A stretch of 64,000 bases of DNA from Urechis unicinctus (lineage: Eukaryota > Annelida > Polychaeta > Xenopneusta > Urechidae), in NCBI GenBank assembly GCA_034190875.2, contig CM067354.1, forward strand, positions 34,489,555 through 34,553,554, given 5' to 3'. The position numbers were made by a program, and so were the translations under genes. Each line of letters starts with the position of its first letter. Position 1 is the first letter of the stretch. The notes under the pieces were generated by a model. The model searched no databases. It saw nothing but the letters and a program-made list of their open reading frames with translations, and was not told the DNA's origin. Below, piece by piece: positions 29,035 to 42,273 of the stretch.

Positions 29035-30225
29035 ACAAACAATTGGAAAACCGACACTTACACATTCACCCAGACATATTTAGAATAACTTAGGCTTGAT
29101 ATATCGAGCATTGTTGAACAGTTATAACAGAATGCAACCCACCCTTTTATGTACTAATCTGAAAATCCGTGCTTCCGTTGATTGTGTACACTTGCGTGTG
29201 TGGCGGAGCATTTGTTTATGATTGTACAATAACATGTCGAATTATGTACCGCGCTTTTCAGCTGACTCAGACGCGTATCATGCATATGCTCTCAAATGAA
29301 CTCGAACTGCGCTCAGAGTGTCTGAGTATTGTTTGTGTCGTTCCTGAAACAGTAATATCATGTTTTATAATACCATTCAACAAGAGGGAATCCAGTTTTC
29401 GGATTTATGCATGACATTTGTACATCATACTCCTTTTCACCTGGCGGCCACATTTTACAGGCCGCCACAATAGAGAACGGTAGGTTATGCTTTGTAAGCT
29501 TTATGCACGCGTAAGCAATGTATTAAATTAATTTAATTAATTATGAATAATTTGTTAATTACACAGACCATCGGCAAGGTGTAGCCGTACATAAATACAT
29601 AAAGCTTTGTACCACCAATGTGGCGACACTGAACCCTCACGACATTGCAAAAACGTATCTATGACACAGCATGGCGCAGACTAGCTAAACATAGAGTATG
29701 TCATGTATTATCACATGCCCTGACTGATGATGACATCCTGGCGGCATAAGTCGATTCAGTTGATCAGATATATCATCAATCATAGTATTGGTTATACTGG
29801 CGACCGTTGAGCACAGACTGGCGTCATCAAACACGCTAAATTTGTTATGGTTACGTGTAAGCTCACCCGATCGCACAAAGGACATTTATACTTTGTATAC
29901 GCCATAATGTACACTAAAGTACTCAACGATACCAGGCACGCCCAACTCGAAATAAACGCATCATCTTTAAATAAACCGTTGAGTACTTGGGTGATTAATA
30001 CGATTAAGCTAAGCCAAGAGTCAAACTGGCTATGAATTTACTGATTCTGCTGTTTTATTTGGCCAGGTATATATAACTGACTGCATGCAAAATTGTAAAA
30101 AAGATAAATTTCCATCGTTTGGCGCATAGAAAAACAATTGCTCAATTTATAATAATCCAGGGTGCGCCACTTAAATATTTGTGGGAAACCACCAAACAAC
30201 ATATTCCATAGAATGTGTAAGAGAG
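29035..30225. mobile_element. Candidate 1.19-kb insertion in block A with 11-bp terminal-type inverted repeat
   Basis: Block B runs straight across this point (about 47228-47245), while block A has about 1190 extra bases. Near the ends is a perfect 11-bp inverted repeat, CTTACACATTC at 29057-29067 and its complement at 30211-30221. A second perfect 12-bp inverted repeat lies inside (29917-29928 with 29977-29988, 48-base loop), along with an AT palindromic stretch near 29520-29545. The segment also holds an R-family-like reading frame at about 29618-29749. No target-site duplication could be defined because the flanks have diverged. It could equally be DNA lost from block B. Confidence 0.4.
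29618..29749 (+). pseudogene. R-family-like reading frame fragment inside the 1.19-kb segment
   Basis: A + frame reads TLQKRIYDTAWRRLAKHRVC and ends, after HALTDDDILAA, at a TAA (29747-29749). It aligns with the frame at 49152-49511, which has YHIAWCSLAMWRIC followed by HNMTDDI. The shared residues are Y, AW, LA, R, C, H and TDD with identical spacing, about 12 of 26 positions. A stop precedes the fragment a few codons upstream. The agreement at the protein level over 26 codons suggests a shared coding ancestor, but the family is unknown. Confidence 0.4.
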
Positions 30226-30879
30226 ATCGCCATTAGGCTATGTAGCCTCTATGAATGAACCACGCATGCAATATACAATTTGTTAATCCGCCTAGAAAAT
30301 AAAGTTAGTCATGTATGAGATGATAGCGTTTTCATTATTGTATCTTACGTGAGATGACATTGACCTAGACACAAGTCTTGTTCCATCACAGTATATGGGA
30401 ACTATTCACATAGGCTGCTACAGCTAGAAAATCAAAATTACTGAACTTTATACTTGAAACCGCCGGAATCGGGACCATTTGTCTTTCAGTCCTCATAAGT
30501 CAAAGGCAGCGCCACCAACGATTACCATCCGATAAGGAAGTAAACGCCAAACGATATAAGTTCACAACAAAAGACAAGGGTCATGCAATGTACTTGCCCG
30601 AGACACGCAAATATACCGTAACCTAAGGTTTTTCGCTTTCTTATAGATGCAAAATGGATAAAAATGAGTCTTTGTGTCACAGCCTTCCGGTGTAGTCTTG
30701 GTTCACCAATTAATATAAATGGGGTACCTTGTGGAAATTGTCATTATTGGATTGTAATTTGATATAACAGGCACATAAAACCGCATGTGTCTAGATATGA
30801 GTCAAATACCATTTCCAATGGACGATGGGCACCCCTTTATGGCGAATTGTGGGAACATTAACTTTACAATTACTATACA

Positions 30880-33800
30880 ACGCTTAGGCAGGTAGTTTAA
30901 CGATTAACGTCTGTCAACGCCCTCGTTGCTCAGCAAATTCCAATTCAGGTCGCTATCATTATAGATAATGTATGCTGCCACAAAGCTCGTCAATTATCCC
31001 TTAACGGCTATTACCCAACAAGCAAGATAAAGAGTGATCGTGAATCCGTTTTAAGTATCATGGTTACAAGTGATCTCGTTCGAGCGTTTTATTCACCCGA
31101 GGTGTTATCCTCAACAGCTTGTGCAATCGATGACGCGCAACTTGTCGATGTTTATTAATAAAGCGACTAGATTTGATTGATATATGTCATGAGTCATAAT
31201 AAACTAGCGTATAATGTGTCGAGGGTTGTAACATGCTAGCGTATAATGTGAGTAATAGCACTGGCGCGTAATGTTGCTTACTCAATGAACAATTTGTAAG
31301 CATATCAAAAACATTCCTTGTAGTAATAAAATACCTACACATCTTTTTTTCAAATCATTAATATTGATGAAACATAAAGTGGTTTGCGTACTTACTCTTA
31401 CAGAAATCGCACTTTGCCTATAGGGACAAAATAACCTCACAATGTTTTCCCACAATGATAAAGCTAAAAAGCTCCTATGAAGAAAAATAATCGAAAAATT
31501 ATTGCAAAATACTTAATAATGTGTTCTCAAAGATACTTCAAGCACACAAACAAGGGGTAACATCGTGGTCACAAGCGGCGTACCTGACAGTAAATCCAAC
31601 ATTCTATTCATCCTCTAAGTTGTTTGTGCTAGAAATGTCAATTAAGTAAGCAACCCAACAAACCTTTTCCTAAATCAAAAATAGTATTATAAGTTATAAC
31701 GGATTGCACCACGGGGTTGTAAGAGTCGTGGCCATATCGCCACTGTGAATATCATACAATTATAACATTTATTGTAAATCGTCACGCACCATCTAGGTAA
31801 TGAAAGTCAATAGTTGAATTTGTGCATCCTATGGTCGACTGCATAGCCATTAGCTGATGGAAGTTGCAAGGCTGATGACAAACTGTTTCATCGAAAAGGG
31901 TAGGGTCCACAACGATAGACAATGGATGTAATCAATTGTGGATGTGATTGAATGTGACACGGTTTAACGATTTCTATGTAGCTTCATAAATGGCAGTCGG
32001 GATTAAATGTTCCGCTAATATACATCGCTCTCTGAGATTGCCACTAACCAAACTGCATCACGAATTCTTCATTGAATCAATAATACGTTCATATAATCAA
32101 TCAGTTAAAAGATAATAAAACCAGTTAACCAACTGCATAACATGCAACGACGTTATCAGACATTGTTTTTAGATTAACTGAACTGGTCCTACCGTGTGAT
32201 CATATATATACCCCCCGAACACAGTTTCAACGAGAGACAAAATGTTCACTTCGTCGCATTTAACCGTTCGATGATTGAACAACTCAGTATAATAGAATAT
32301 TACCCCTCTACATATATCCGACTTGGATTGTCGCCGACGTTGCATGATTTGTAGTCGCAAATCATGCACATTGTCTCGTATCAATTTTACGTGTTTGTTT
32401 ACCTTAAAGTTGACATGCACCATCGTACGGATGTCTGTTGTGGACACAGAACAAGCTAGTTAGCTTAATACCACAACCCAAGGTCGTACCCAGAAACGTG
32501 GTCATGACTCAGTGACCCAATGCCATGGAAATGGCGATCTACTGTGGTGATTCATTGATTCTGGCTTATTGAATTGCAAATCAAGTTCGGATCGATTGTT
32601 TTGAGAGGCACTGAAATAAGCAGGAGTTCCCTCATCAAGACGCGTATCTTAGCAATATGTTTTATCAGTACTCACATCTATAGTCTGTTATTTAGCAAGG
32701 AAAATCACTCACGAACGGAGGCCGGACATATAATCAGGGAAGTTCTTTTTTTTTAAACTCACAATTTAACTCATACTATACATCTATCTATGGAATATCT
32801 AGTTACCTTACTAAGTATCCAGATTCCTACATGATGCGACCCGGCGCAAGCTGCATCGCTGACTTTTAACATGTGGATCGCAGCCTCATCATTATCTATG
32901 GGTAAAATGTTCGGACGTTGAAAGCTGCATATTTGTGAAGATCTATTACTATTTGTGAAATTGATTACAGCATCAGCGATGGGTAGATAAGTAAAATGTT
33001 GCCAAAGTAAGGGGCCGTTAAGGATTTGTATCGTATAGCGTTATGTTTGGTTGCGCGTCTGCAATCACCGTTAATTTCAATACCGTATGTATGATGCTAA
33101 CATGACACAGCAAAAAGTTATTCTAAATTGCCTTCTTAGTTAATTTTGCACATTATTCTTTTCTATAGCGCTTACGTATGAACATACTTGCAAAGCCGGG
33201 AAGTACACCATACGGATAACAGCAATTTGAAGGGTAAGGGCGGGGATGGGTTGGGAGATGAGGTTATGCGTTTCAGCCGCATTTCAGCGCAGTAACTCTT
33301 TCAAAAAAAGTCAATGCATATATATATTTGTAAGTACCTCTTTCGCATCCAACGGTACGTGTGTGAATTTGAAAAAAAAGAAGCGTATCATATTACGTGG
33401 ATCATACCTTTATAATACTGCAAGTATTCGCAGTGGAACAATCGGCAGCATGCTGGCACACAGACTGAGAACAAATACAAACGCTGGAGCCAGCATGAAG
33501 CACGTGGAGCTACTTAAACGAATAACTGCTTCAATGCATCATGCTCTCAAGCGTTTCTAAAACGCATTGAAATATTTATGAATCAATTCAGATGAGACTT
33601 TCGTCATTCATCACTCTCCTGCAAGCAGCCTCTTTCACGACTCAGATGCACCTACACTGACTATTAATTATTTTCTTCTTCTAGTCTTTGTCCAATGTGA
33701 GAGGGACTAACGTGCGTTCAAGGAAAATACTCTCATCGACATGACTGCGTCACACCAAACGTTTAACTATAATTACACAAATAGCTTTTTTATATACCAT

Positions 33801-36800
33801 GTGTCAATTCCAAAAGCGTACACCAACTCATAAAAACACTGCTTATCTTACTTATTGTGTAAAATCAGCTTCTTAAGGTCAGCAAACTTTGCGACATGTC
33901 CTGAACAGAATGTTGTAGTATCACATTCTGTCAGCATATATTTTACATGAATTGCTAATGTTAAAATTTATCATTGATTGTTATTACTGCAAATACGCTG
34001 GTTTGTCAATTCCTTTTAAAAACATTACTTCAAAAATCGTCAGCGGATGAATTAATTACGATATGTATTATAATCAATAATACTGAAGTCGCTGAGGGAA
34101 CATCAGCTACTTTAATCTGTATACCTTGCCATATTTGTTAATCATTTGAATGGTAGCGGAATTCGTAACACCGTCTTACCCATAGCCGAGGAAATTATCA
34201 TGACCATATGTTATAAGGCATAATTCAAAATAAGCGTGAAAGCGATACGTTAATCTATAAACACCTAAGAGCCAATGATATTAATAAGAAAGTGTCGACT
34301 TTTTGTGGAGATTTTCTTTAGTCCATAACTGCTGGCAAATGAATGTGATCTGCTAGCTCTGTGCCAATTGATCCCTCCATTGTAAAAACAGGTTTTAATG
34401 TAGATTGCAGACCACTCCAATTCAGTGGCATTTACATTCTTCATATAAGGTGCTATTTACGCAGGCATTTGTTATGGAGTATGGATCAAGCAATAGCTTC
34501 ACCTCAGCATCCACTACAACCTTTACAATAAAATACAACGCGTACAGGTTTTTTTGTCAGTCATGTATCCTTATGTACAGGTGAAGATGCGTGTAATTTC
34601 AGTAAGCTAATAACATGGAGCACAAATGATCTTCTAGCGCACAATGATTGAAAGGATAAGTTACCAACTCACGATAGAGACTCAGACCAGACGGTTGAGT
34701 TTGACGTGGCATATTTTAAACCACTCACAATGCTCCGGCCGGATATGGGCTTGTGGGATTAATTCGTTTCGAAATATGATGAACCCCGTAAGTTTGATGC
34801 ATTAATCAGTATACGAAACAATGACTAGCAATCATGAATAATATGGTTATACAAACCTCTACTTTTGCTCGTCAATTAAAGCTTGAGGAGTGATGGCTCA
34901 ATGAAACTAGCAAACGCTTAGGAAGAACTCTCCATAAAAGATAAGTCGGGTTAATTGTTGGCAGGGCAACGATTCAGTGAATGATCTGGCCTTTTTCTCT
35001 TCTGCTGGCTCGAAGCGCATCAAGGCTATGTGGTAAAAACTCGTCGTGTTATATCACTACGTTTTCCTTTTTCTATGTAACCAATGTTCTGTCACAGTTG
35101 TCACTGCATACATATCATGCAATCAAAGTATAAATGATCTGCCGCCCGAACGGATGTGAAAATTTTAGCGGTAATCCGTACACTGCCTATTGCAACGATA
35201 TAATAACGAATAAAGTGAGTCCATTGGAACATTTGCATACGCTCGCATTTCAGTGTGTTGCAGACGAATTGTATGCAAACAACTCTGTCCGTGTACTGAT
35301 CCGCACACTGTTGTCTGGTCAAATCTGAAGTTAACTGTCCTATTTTGCCGTGAGTTAAAGACGCATTGATTTGTTAATTAAACACTCTTTTTTATATTTA
35401 CTGCTAGAAAATTTTCATATTTCTGCCTTAAATGAAAGTGCCAAAAATAGCATTTTTAGGGCTGTAATACGACTCAACTTGCTTGAAAGATGCTGGCATT
35501 GAGTTGTACTGTAGTACTTTCTGCTTAGCTGGGCAAGGCCCATGCGATCATCAATCATTCTCTTAGCGCTCAGGTTGCGTGGAGGTTGGGATCTGTTTAT
35601 CGAAGTTACCACAAGAACATTCGTGTGTTACACCACGCAAAGTTGATCAGCTCCTCCATGTTATACGTAGCTCGATCCCACGTCTGAGACGACACCATAT
35701 GTAGACAGTTCGTCTGTTAACATGTCTGCTAATGAATCTACTGGCGTTTTTGTCAGTTGCATATTGCTTTAATCCATGAGATTATACGCTATACGTTGCT
35801 CTGCGGTAGAGTCGCGGCTTGGCTAGCAAGTTTTTTTTAGCCAATCACGACCGTGCTATCAGCAGTTCGTACAACAAGCAGTGATCCCCAAGGTGAGAGA
35901 GTGCATGAAAGCCGCCGCAAGTGACTACTCACATATCCGCAGCATCAGCGGCCTTGATGTCCTTTGCTATCCATTAACGGTGAGATAATTCTTCAATACT
36001 TCCTAACGCCAACATCTATTAATTGCCCTTTCAGTGGGCCTATCTTCCATAACTCTACTTCCGATATACCACCGTAACAAGTACAATATTCTTATTTCAC
36101 TTACTATTGATTTTAAGCGTCTTTGCGGCTTGTACCAGCTAATTTTGCAGTATATATAGCCCACAATTACTATACTACATCACGATCGATCTAGGATATA
36201 CTAGGATTATACGATGCGGCACAATTATGGAAAATATTAGCGACAAGTTATCCTCATTACGGCATCATAGGTAAGTCAGCCTTTCGAGTCGCATCAGCCC
36301 TGCTAACCTAGTTTATTTTTATATCCTATAATGCTTCAACGCCAATGGGTTTGAGCCGTCGGTTTGAGCGGACTCGTATCCCTGAATGACGGACGTGATG
36401 GAAGAAACCGTTCCGAGATTCAGCGCGATGGATGAATTTGTAATGAACATAAAGACATATGCTTTTATATATTCGCTGGGGTACTTTAAGCAAAGCAAGC
36501 GGTTTCAAAAGGTCGAATTCTTTCGTTTACAAAGATGGAATTTCTTTTATGCGTTTTTGTACATAACCGAGTTAACCTTAGTATTGTGGGTATGCCGTGT
36601 TGAAGGACAATCAAGTTAGATGCTTCGGAAGCACTTAAACCACATTCTATTGCGTTGTTGATAATGGTTTTTACAACTCAATTAAATCGGGTTGATTAAA
36701 TGCTGAATCTTCTACCACACAGTGTTAAAACCTCACGGCGATAGAAGCTCGTGAGGGGATGGAAAGCGGGATGTAAATTGACATGGTTTGGGTCAAGAAA

Positions 36801-37088
36801 AAAATACACAGCAGTTAATGTCAGTCAACAATAATAGGGTCTCAGCGGATAAATTGCCTTATCTGCTAATTCAGTCGGCGGTCAGAGGTCATCCATTGCA
36901 GTATCACGTTGGTTTCAATTAATCCTTTTGGTTCTTTTGCTGCAACTGTACTATGTTGGCGTAAGGTTGATTATCATTTTTTATTTCAGTCACTCATCAG
37001 CCATCTCTTCGATATTGATGTACAGAAGCGGTTCAAGTCGCAAAAAAGTATCGAACATAATGTAATATCGATATCATAAATATCCAAA
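30880..37088. other. Spacer between block A and the 37-kb paralogous segment
   Basis: No gene or RNA was recognised in about 6.2 kb. A short three-copy direct repeat of CTAGCGTATAATGTG type lies at 31204-31274. A basic open frame at 33246-33560 (104 codons, KKKKR near the middle and a Leu/His-rich end) has no recognisable family. No counterpart of this spacer was seen after block B, where only about 1.2 kb separates the equivalent segments. Confidence 0.4.
31204..31274 (+). repeat. Short three-copy direct repeat
   Basis: CTAGCGTATAATGTG occurs at 31204-31218 and again at about 31236-31250, and a diverged CTGGCGCGTAATGTT follows at 31260-31274. Spacing is about 32 and 24 bases. It may be a minor tandem duplication. 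Confidence 0.7.
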
Positions 37089-37364
37089 ATGGGAGATATT
37101 TTTGTTCTTTGCACTTACCTCACATCTCATTTCGGCGCTGTAATATCGCGTTTTATGCCAATTTACGGCGGCACAAATTTATCTGCCACGCCTGATTACA
37201 CGAAACGGCGCGACGTTGGAAGTCTTGGTATATCTAAGGACTTTGTTTATGATAAATCGAGTATGTGCTGCAACAAAATTGGCTTCAACATCCATCATCT
37301 CGGCTCTGGAAGAGGCTGCTACATGAGTGTCCATCAGGGTATATCTAGATTTGTCATCAGATAA
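37089..37364 (+). CDS. Hypothetical open frame containing an R-family segment (about 37.3 kb)
   Basis: An ATG-started 91-codon frame. Its carboxy-terminal third, KIGFNIHHLGSGRGCYMSVH and on to the stop, matches the block A reading KIGVMIHHLSAGRGCHMTVH with the stop codon at the same position (TAA here, TGA in A). Several differences are synonymous or conservative (Gly, Arg and Val third- or first-base changes, Tyr/Phe, Ile/Val), but others are not, so constraint is uncertain. The amino-terminal part has no counterpart that I could find. I do not recognise a domain. Either a decayed repeat or a small exon is possible. Confidence 0.2.
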   Translation: MGDIFVLCTYLTSHFGAVISRFMPIYGGTNLSATPDYTKRRDVGSLGISKDFVYDKSSMCCNKIGFNIHHLGSGRGCYMSVHQGISRFVIR

Positions 37365-38010
37365 CCATCAACTGTAATAAAGGTCGCAATAGTTGTCCTT
37401 GTATTTAGGCGAATTGAGCATAGTTTCCGCTGGTGGTGAGCTTGATACCTACATTTGACAGAAAGAGGGTGGTATGACCGACGACCAACTGGCATGTTCA
37501 TAACATTATGACGTAAATACGTAGCTCTGCAAAAAAGAGAAGCATTGGACTATGCATAGGTGCATCTGGACTACAGCAAGACATGGAACATTCAATGAAG
37601 TACGCAAACCTCTTCTTTATATAAAATGACTAGAAAACCAACATTACCAATGACAAGTTAGTGGAGAATGAACCCGAGATATTCCACGAACGGTAATAAC
37701 ATAAACAGGACATCTGCGAGCAGCTAGTCTTTACATCGGAGAGATTGATCGGCAGTGTATGGACGGATGGTCTCAACTGGGAGAAGAAGTAACCATAGTT
37801 ACGGCTTCCTGACTAGAGTGGACGCATAGACTATTACTCATTGTGCTGTGGTGAGACTAGCCATTATCCATGTGATGTATTGTTACCCTATGAGCTGGTA
37901 AACATGATAGATAAAGAAACGATCGGCCAACGAGTTACAAAGCGAGCCACTCTATTCAATTACATACCCCACTCTATATACATATCTAACCATTGCTGGA
38001 AGGAAATTGG
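37250..38010 (+). repeat. R-family copy and its downstream flank, diverged paralogue of block A 26085-26830
   Basis: Colinear with block A through several short matches. These are CATCATCTCGGCTCTGGA at 37291, a TTTCCGCTGGT segment at 37428 (A 26217), TATTCCACGAACGGTAATAACA at 37680 (A 26582), and GCCATTATCC to TTACCCTAT near 37860-37890 (A about 26770-26800). Segments that block B lacks are present here, which indicates that B lost them. The copy has an extra 90 bases near 37899-37990. Confidence 0.6.
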
Positions 38011-38062
38011 CCCTTGCCCCCCATCTCCGCCAGTTGGTGTATTGTTTTGGCCTAAATTGTGA
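37841..38062 (+). CDS. Hypothetical open frame, Pro/Cys-containing
   Basis: A 73-codon frame starting at TTG, with the first ATG at residue 22. Notable segments are YPCDVLLPYELV, SNHCWKEIGPCPPSPPVG and a terminal LFWPKL. The NHCWKE stretch corresponds to NNCWME in another frame of block A near 26815, where the surrounding reading is broken. No family recognised. It may be a decayed remnant of the same unknown coding unit as the candidate exon at 26644. Confidence 0.15.
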   Translation: MCCGETSHYPCDVLLPYELVNMIDKETIGQRVTKRATLFNYIPHSIYISNHCWKEIGPCPPSPPVGVLFWPKL

Positions 38063-38783
38063 TTGGATGAATTGTTCATTTCAAATAACGATGCTTCCTC
38101 GATATGGACGTCATCGAACAATTACCTGAAAGGCTTGTGTCGCAGATGCCGCCAAAGTATCCGCCATGCATGGAGCCTCAGCATCTAAACAATCAAATTA
38201 ATGTTGCTATATGTCGACAGTAAGGCATTTACATGCATTTAGTAATTGTAATGTTGTCAATAGTGTTAGACATGCAATGAGCGTTGACATTTATAATGCG
38301 GCCTTGATTTACAACCGACCAACCACTAGCAATCCCAGGAGTTAGAGGCGTAGTATACGAAGCATTTTGAGATTTGCCATACAAGAGCTTTGTAACTCCC
38401 GCAAATGGGCAAGAGTTAGCATAACCTGTTAGCAGTTTTACACAATGTTATTTGCTGGCAATGCATTCTAAATACACATTGAATGTTAATGTGCTAGGTC
38501 GTTGTTAAGTTATGCTTGAATAGTAAATTGTGAGGTATAGTAGGAGTTTGATTCGACAGCAAACAAGGCTTTGTATAATAAACTTCGCTGCCAGACATAG
38601 TTGTTGAATAAATGGGTCTGTCTTCATGCTCAACCACCCTGCAAAGGATGGACTCAGCGAGGGATAAAATATTGACCATGTCATTGGCGATATAGGTACT
38701 AAATGATGAAACTTGTCTTTACGCAGGCGACATTATCGTGGATTTGTAACCCAAGTTATAATACTTCGAATCGTTATCTTGAA

Positions 38784-39630
38784 ACTGGGGGACTTTTACC
38801 CATATATGTCACAAGAAATAACGCATAAGCTGTATGCCCGGCATGTTCTGCGATGAGTGGTATTTTTTAACTTACATTACCATATCATAAGCCAATCACC
38901 AAAATTTATGGGGTACGTGATAGCTTAACGATGACGCTCGCAAACCCATAGCACTATGTGCTCATAACATGAATCTGCCCGGCTTTTTTAAGTATGTTCT
39001 ACAGTACATCATAAGCAGGTTTGCCATTATTTCACAAAGGTTTCCTTACCAAATCTACACTTGATGGGGAATCAAAGATTTTTAATATGAAAAAGCTTTT
39101 TTTTACATTGGAAGCGCAACTGAGATTGCAAGCGTTATTTCAATCAGCTGAAATCGCTATGCAGATACGTTTTTATAGCTCGTTTTACAGAAGAACGCAT
39201 TGCTCTATAATGTTTCCATGAAATTTGATGGCACGTCATACACTCATTAGCGGTTTGTTTCACGGAATGAAATAAGCACCGGAAGAAGCACTTTTGGTGG
39301 ATATTTTTCTGAAGTGCTAATATAGTACATATAGAATTGGTTCTATACCACCGAGCAACAAATGTCGATCTCGATTGCATTGGTAAGAATAATATTAATT
39401 ATTGGCTCGTGAGTAACGTTTGTAATGCACTGTTAATGAATACGGTTCAATCGAGTGTATAATAAGTCGATCCTTACACATATCTCTCCAGTTCTAAAGT
39501 CACATTTTCGCAGAAACCAATTATTACTCTCGCTTCAAATCCCGCTGGCATCTCGCTCGATCCTTAGGGCATTCACGCCTTCAAAATCAAAACCAATCCT
39601 TGGCGTCGTTATTTCATAGCCCGGTGGTGA
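38784..39630. repeat. Paralogous segment C1 (pairs with C2 at 50072)
   Basis: About 0.85 kb colinear with 50072-50894, starting at ACTGGGGGACTTTT in both and ending at AGCC(C/T)GGTGGTGA. Shared landmarks include GGGGTACGTGATAGCTTA and CACCGAGCAACAAATGTCGA. Base differences fall on all codon positions alike in every frame I compared, so it does not look like a conserved gene. It lies after block A and the R copy just as C2 lies after block B and its R copy. Confidence 0.92.
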
Positions 39631-40155
39631 AACCTTTGTTAACCAATTCATGGGAATTGCAAGGTTGCTAACGATCTCCTGTCTTTGATATACTGACTTT
39701 CATTTTTCTCCATTCCCAGCAGTGAATTCTTAACGAGTTGTTGTTAATGAGAACAGGTTATGGTTATGGTTATGGGTTGCTGTAACGGATGTAAAGCTGA
39801 CCCCTTTCGGTAATTGGAAAGCATGTGGTTTCCTAACAATCCATCATTCGCACAGTTGGTGCGGCAAACATCAAGAAGGATTGCCATGGCGATTTGAGCC
39901 GCGCATATTTAAAGAAAGATTTTTCTATCATGGTTTTGCTGTATAATTGATTGGCATTTTGAGACGCCAAATTTAATAATTATGAAGGCTTCGACAGCCA
40001 TATTATCATATGGCACGACATGTAATGAATACAACCATAGCTTTAATTCAAATTCCATCTTTGAATTGAATATTGTGCAGCCAGACCAGCACTCCTTCAG
40101 CCACCATAGGTTTGTTATCTTCGTACGTCATGTCTCCAGTATAACCATTTGAATT
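39631..40155. other. Unrecognised DNA between C1 and block B
   Basis: About 0.5 kb with no gene. A short (TTATGG)3-type repeat lies at about 39758-39775. This interval would contain the junction of a tandem duplication, if the C1/block B boundary is that junction, but no microhomology with the other end was recognised. Confidence 0.4.
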
Positions 40156-40224
40156 CACCTTATGCTAAACTACTCGTATCAAGAGAGTAGCGCCACAAGG
40201 ACTAACAGCAGCTGTTATATGTGG

Positions 40225-40800
40225 ATTTGCGGGCATGATAGGTATGACACCATTCATGAACACGACGGTTAAAGAGAATGGGTAAATGTTGGACGGATTT
40301 TATTGGGTCTCATATACTCATCAACATAAGTGTTTATTTGCGGAATCGCATACATGAAATGTAATTATACAGCGCATTAACCATATTTGCATAAGCGCGG
40401 TTTTAGTCCAACAAAAGACATTTAATATGAATTTCAACAAGTCAACAAGTGCGACAAATAATTTAGCATGAAGAGTCTGTCATTTGTGATGCTCACATTT
40501 ATGAATTCATGCAATCTACTTCAGGAGCAAAAATTAAAGGCAGCTGAAATGTACGATTAGATGCGTTTGTGCAACTAGTTCAGATGAACTCATTGGTAGA
40601 TTCACGATGCTTCTTAATTTCCGCTACGGAATATTAACATATGTAGACTTAAAAAAAACGGTGATTTACATGCATTCGGAGAGCATAATAGTAAATATGC
40701 GAAAAATTTGTCTGGCACCATAATTTTAAGTATTGTGTCATCGCTGCATGGTCACCGCGTATCGATGTGTAGGATACAAGTAGTTCAACATCGAATCACG
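40225..40800. other. 576-bp segment present in block B, absent from block A
   Basis: Block A reads ATATGTGGCAGTCTTTTTTG without interruption. Block B has ATATGTGG, then 576 bp, then CAGTCTTTTTTG. No terminal inverted repeats, target duplication or coding domain could be seen, so insertion in B and deletion in A are equally possible. Confidence 0.7.
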
Positions 40801-41954
40801 CAGTCTTTTTTGTATCTTTTAATATCAGTAGCACGCACAGCAAACGAATTCAGATGGTTTCTTCACTTTAACAGCTGCTTAGAATGACTGAATCGAATCA
40901 TCTTAATATTTGTTTTTGAGAAGACATTAATGTTTCTACAATTGCCGCCTTATTACTAGATATAATGTACATATAGTCGTTGTCGTAACTGATTGCAATA
41001 TCATCGAGGACATATAGCTGTACCTTTGACACTTAAGCTAATGCACGATGCACCTGTGGGAAATTAATCTCAGTCAATGCTTAAATGCTATGTCTAAACA
41101 TTGTTTAATATTGCTACAGTAAAATCTTGTTCAGGAATACTTACATACATGTATGAGATAGCTGCAAATTATTCTACACGTACTCGCAGAACAGACTCGC
41201 GATAACAGCATGCTAGATGAATTGACGTTAATGATGTTAACAAATACTGTATCTGAGCGCTAACCACCATATGCGTTCCTTCTTACAATTGACACGTGAT
41301 GCCCTTGGAGCTTATCTAGGTTCGGCTTCAATCATAACGGATTGTCTTACTCTTAATGGTACATGCTTCTCCGAGTGATGTAATTTCATCAGGCTAGCAA
41401 TTGAGCTTATACCCTTTATAGGTTCCTACTATTGCTTTCATGAAAACTGATGTTAGACTGTCACCAAGCACATCACCAATTTGTATTGTTCGTCGTTAGA
41501 TTACAATCATTCACAGTAGCATTTGGCACTACAAATGTGGGCTGAATCGGCGCTTGGCAGTAAGCATAAGTTATGGAACCGACTTCAAAACAAGCAACGT
41601 TTAACTATTCTGTTTTTTTAACGTTAAAACTGGCAATTTGTCAGGCGGAGGCGCAATGAAGTTCCGAACTTGCTATGCTAACTATTTCCTAAAACCTCAC
41701 CCTACCTCCATTCTATAATTTAACAGATCAACATAACGGATTCTTATTATAGACTAAGCCCCTCGTTACCTTCACTGCTCACAGACATTCTATAAAATCA
41801 ATTATCTAACAGATCAACATTACTGGACTGTGGCATACTTACGGATTCACACATTCTTATAGACGTACATTCGAGGTAGGCATCCTAATTAATAGGCATA
41901 TGTACATACTTCACTGCTTTACACAGACATTTCTACTCTGTCCATGTTCAATCA

Positions 41955-42222
41955 ATACATACATACATACGTACATACATACATACATACATACATACAT
42001 TAATACATACATACATACATACATACATACATACATACATACATACATACATACATACACATACATACATACATACATACATACATACATACATACATAC
42101 ATACATACATACATACATACATACATACATACATACATACATACATACATACATACATACATACATACATACATACATACATACATACATACAAACTTAC
42201 ATACATACATACAAAGACATTC

Positions 42223-42259
<37 letters not shown>

Positions 42260-42272
42260 CACACATACATAC
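41955..42272. repeat. (CATA)n microsatellite of block B
   Basis: A CATA array with a TTAATA interruption at about 42000 and an ACAC interruption at about 42058, pure to about 42192, then degenerate. It shares its left flank and overall position with the block A array, so both descend from one ancestral array that existed before duplication. Open frames through it are artefacts. Confidence 0.97.
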
Positions 42273-42273
42273 A

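Larger units (their letters stand above)
21880..30879. repeat. Segmental duplication, block A (about 9.0 kb), paralogue of block B
   Basis: The sequence is colinear and in the same orientation as 40156-47952. Anchor pairs read directly include 21982 with 40801, 23161 with 41546, 24731 with 43048, 27514 with 45679, 28379 with 46595 and 30640 with 47680. In well-preserved parts (about 28360-28580) roughly nine bases in ten agree. Block A carries extra DNA relative to B at about 22726-23160, 26205-26315, 26620-26855 and 29035-30225. It lacks a 576-bp stretch present in B (40225-40800). Two modules at 23944-24421 and 24422-24725 are inverted relative to B. No conserved full-length gene was found across the pair. 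Confidence 0.95.
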
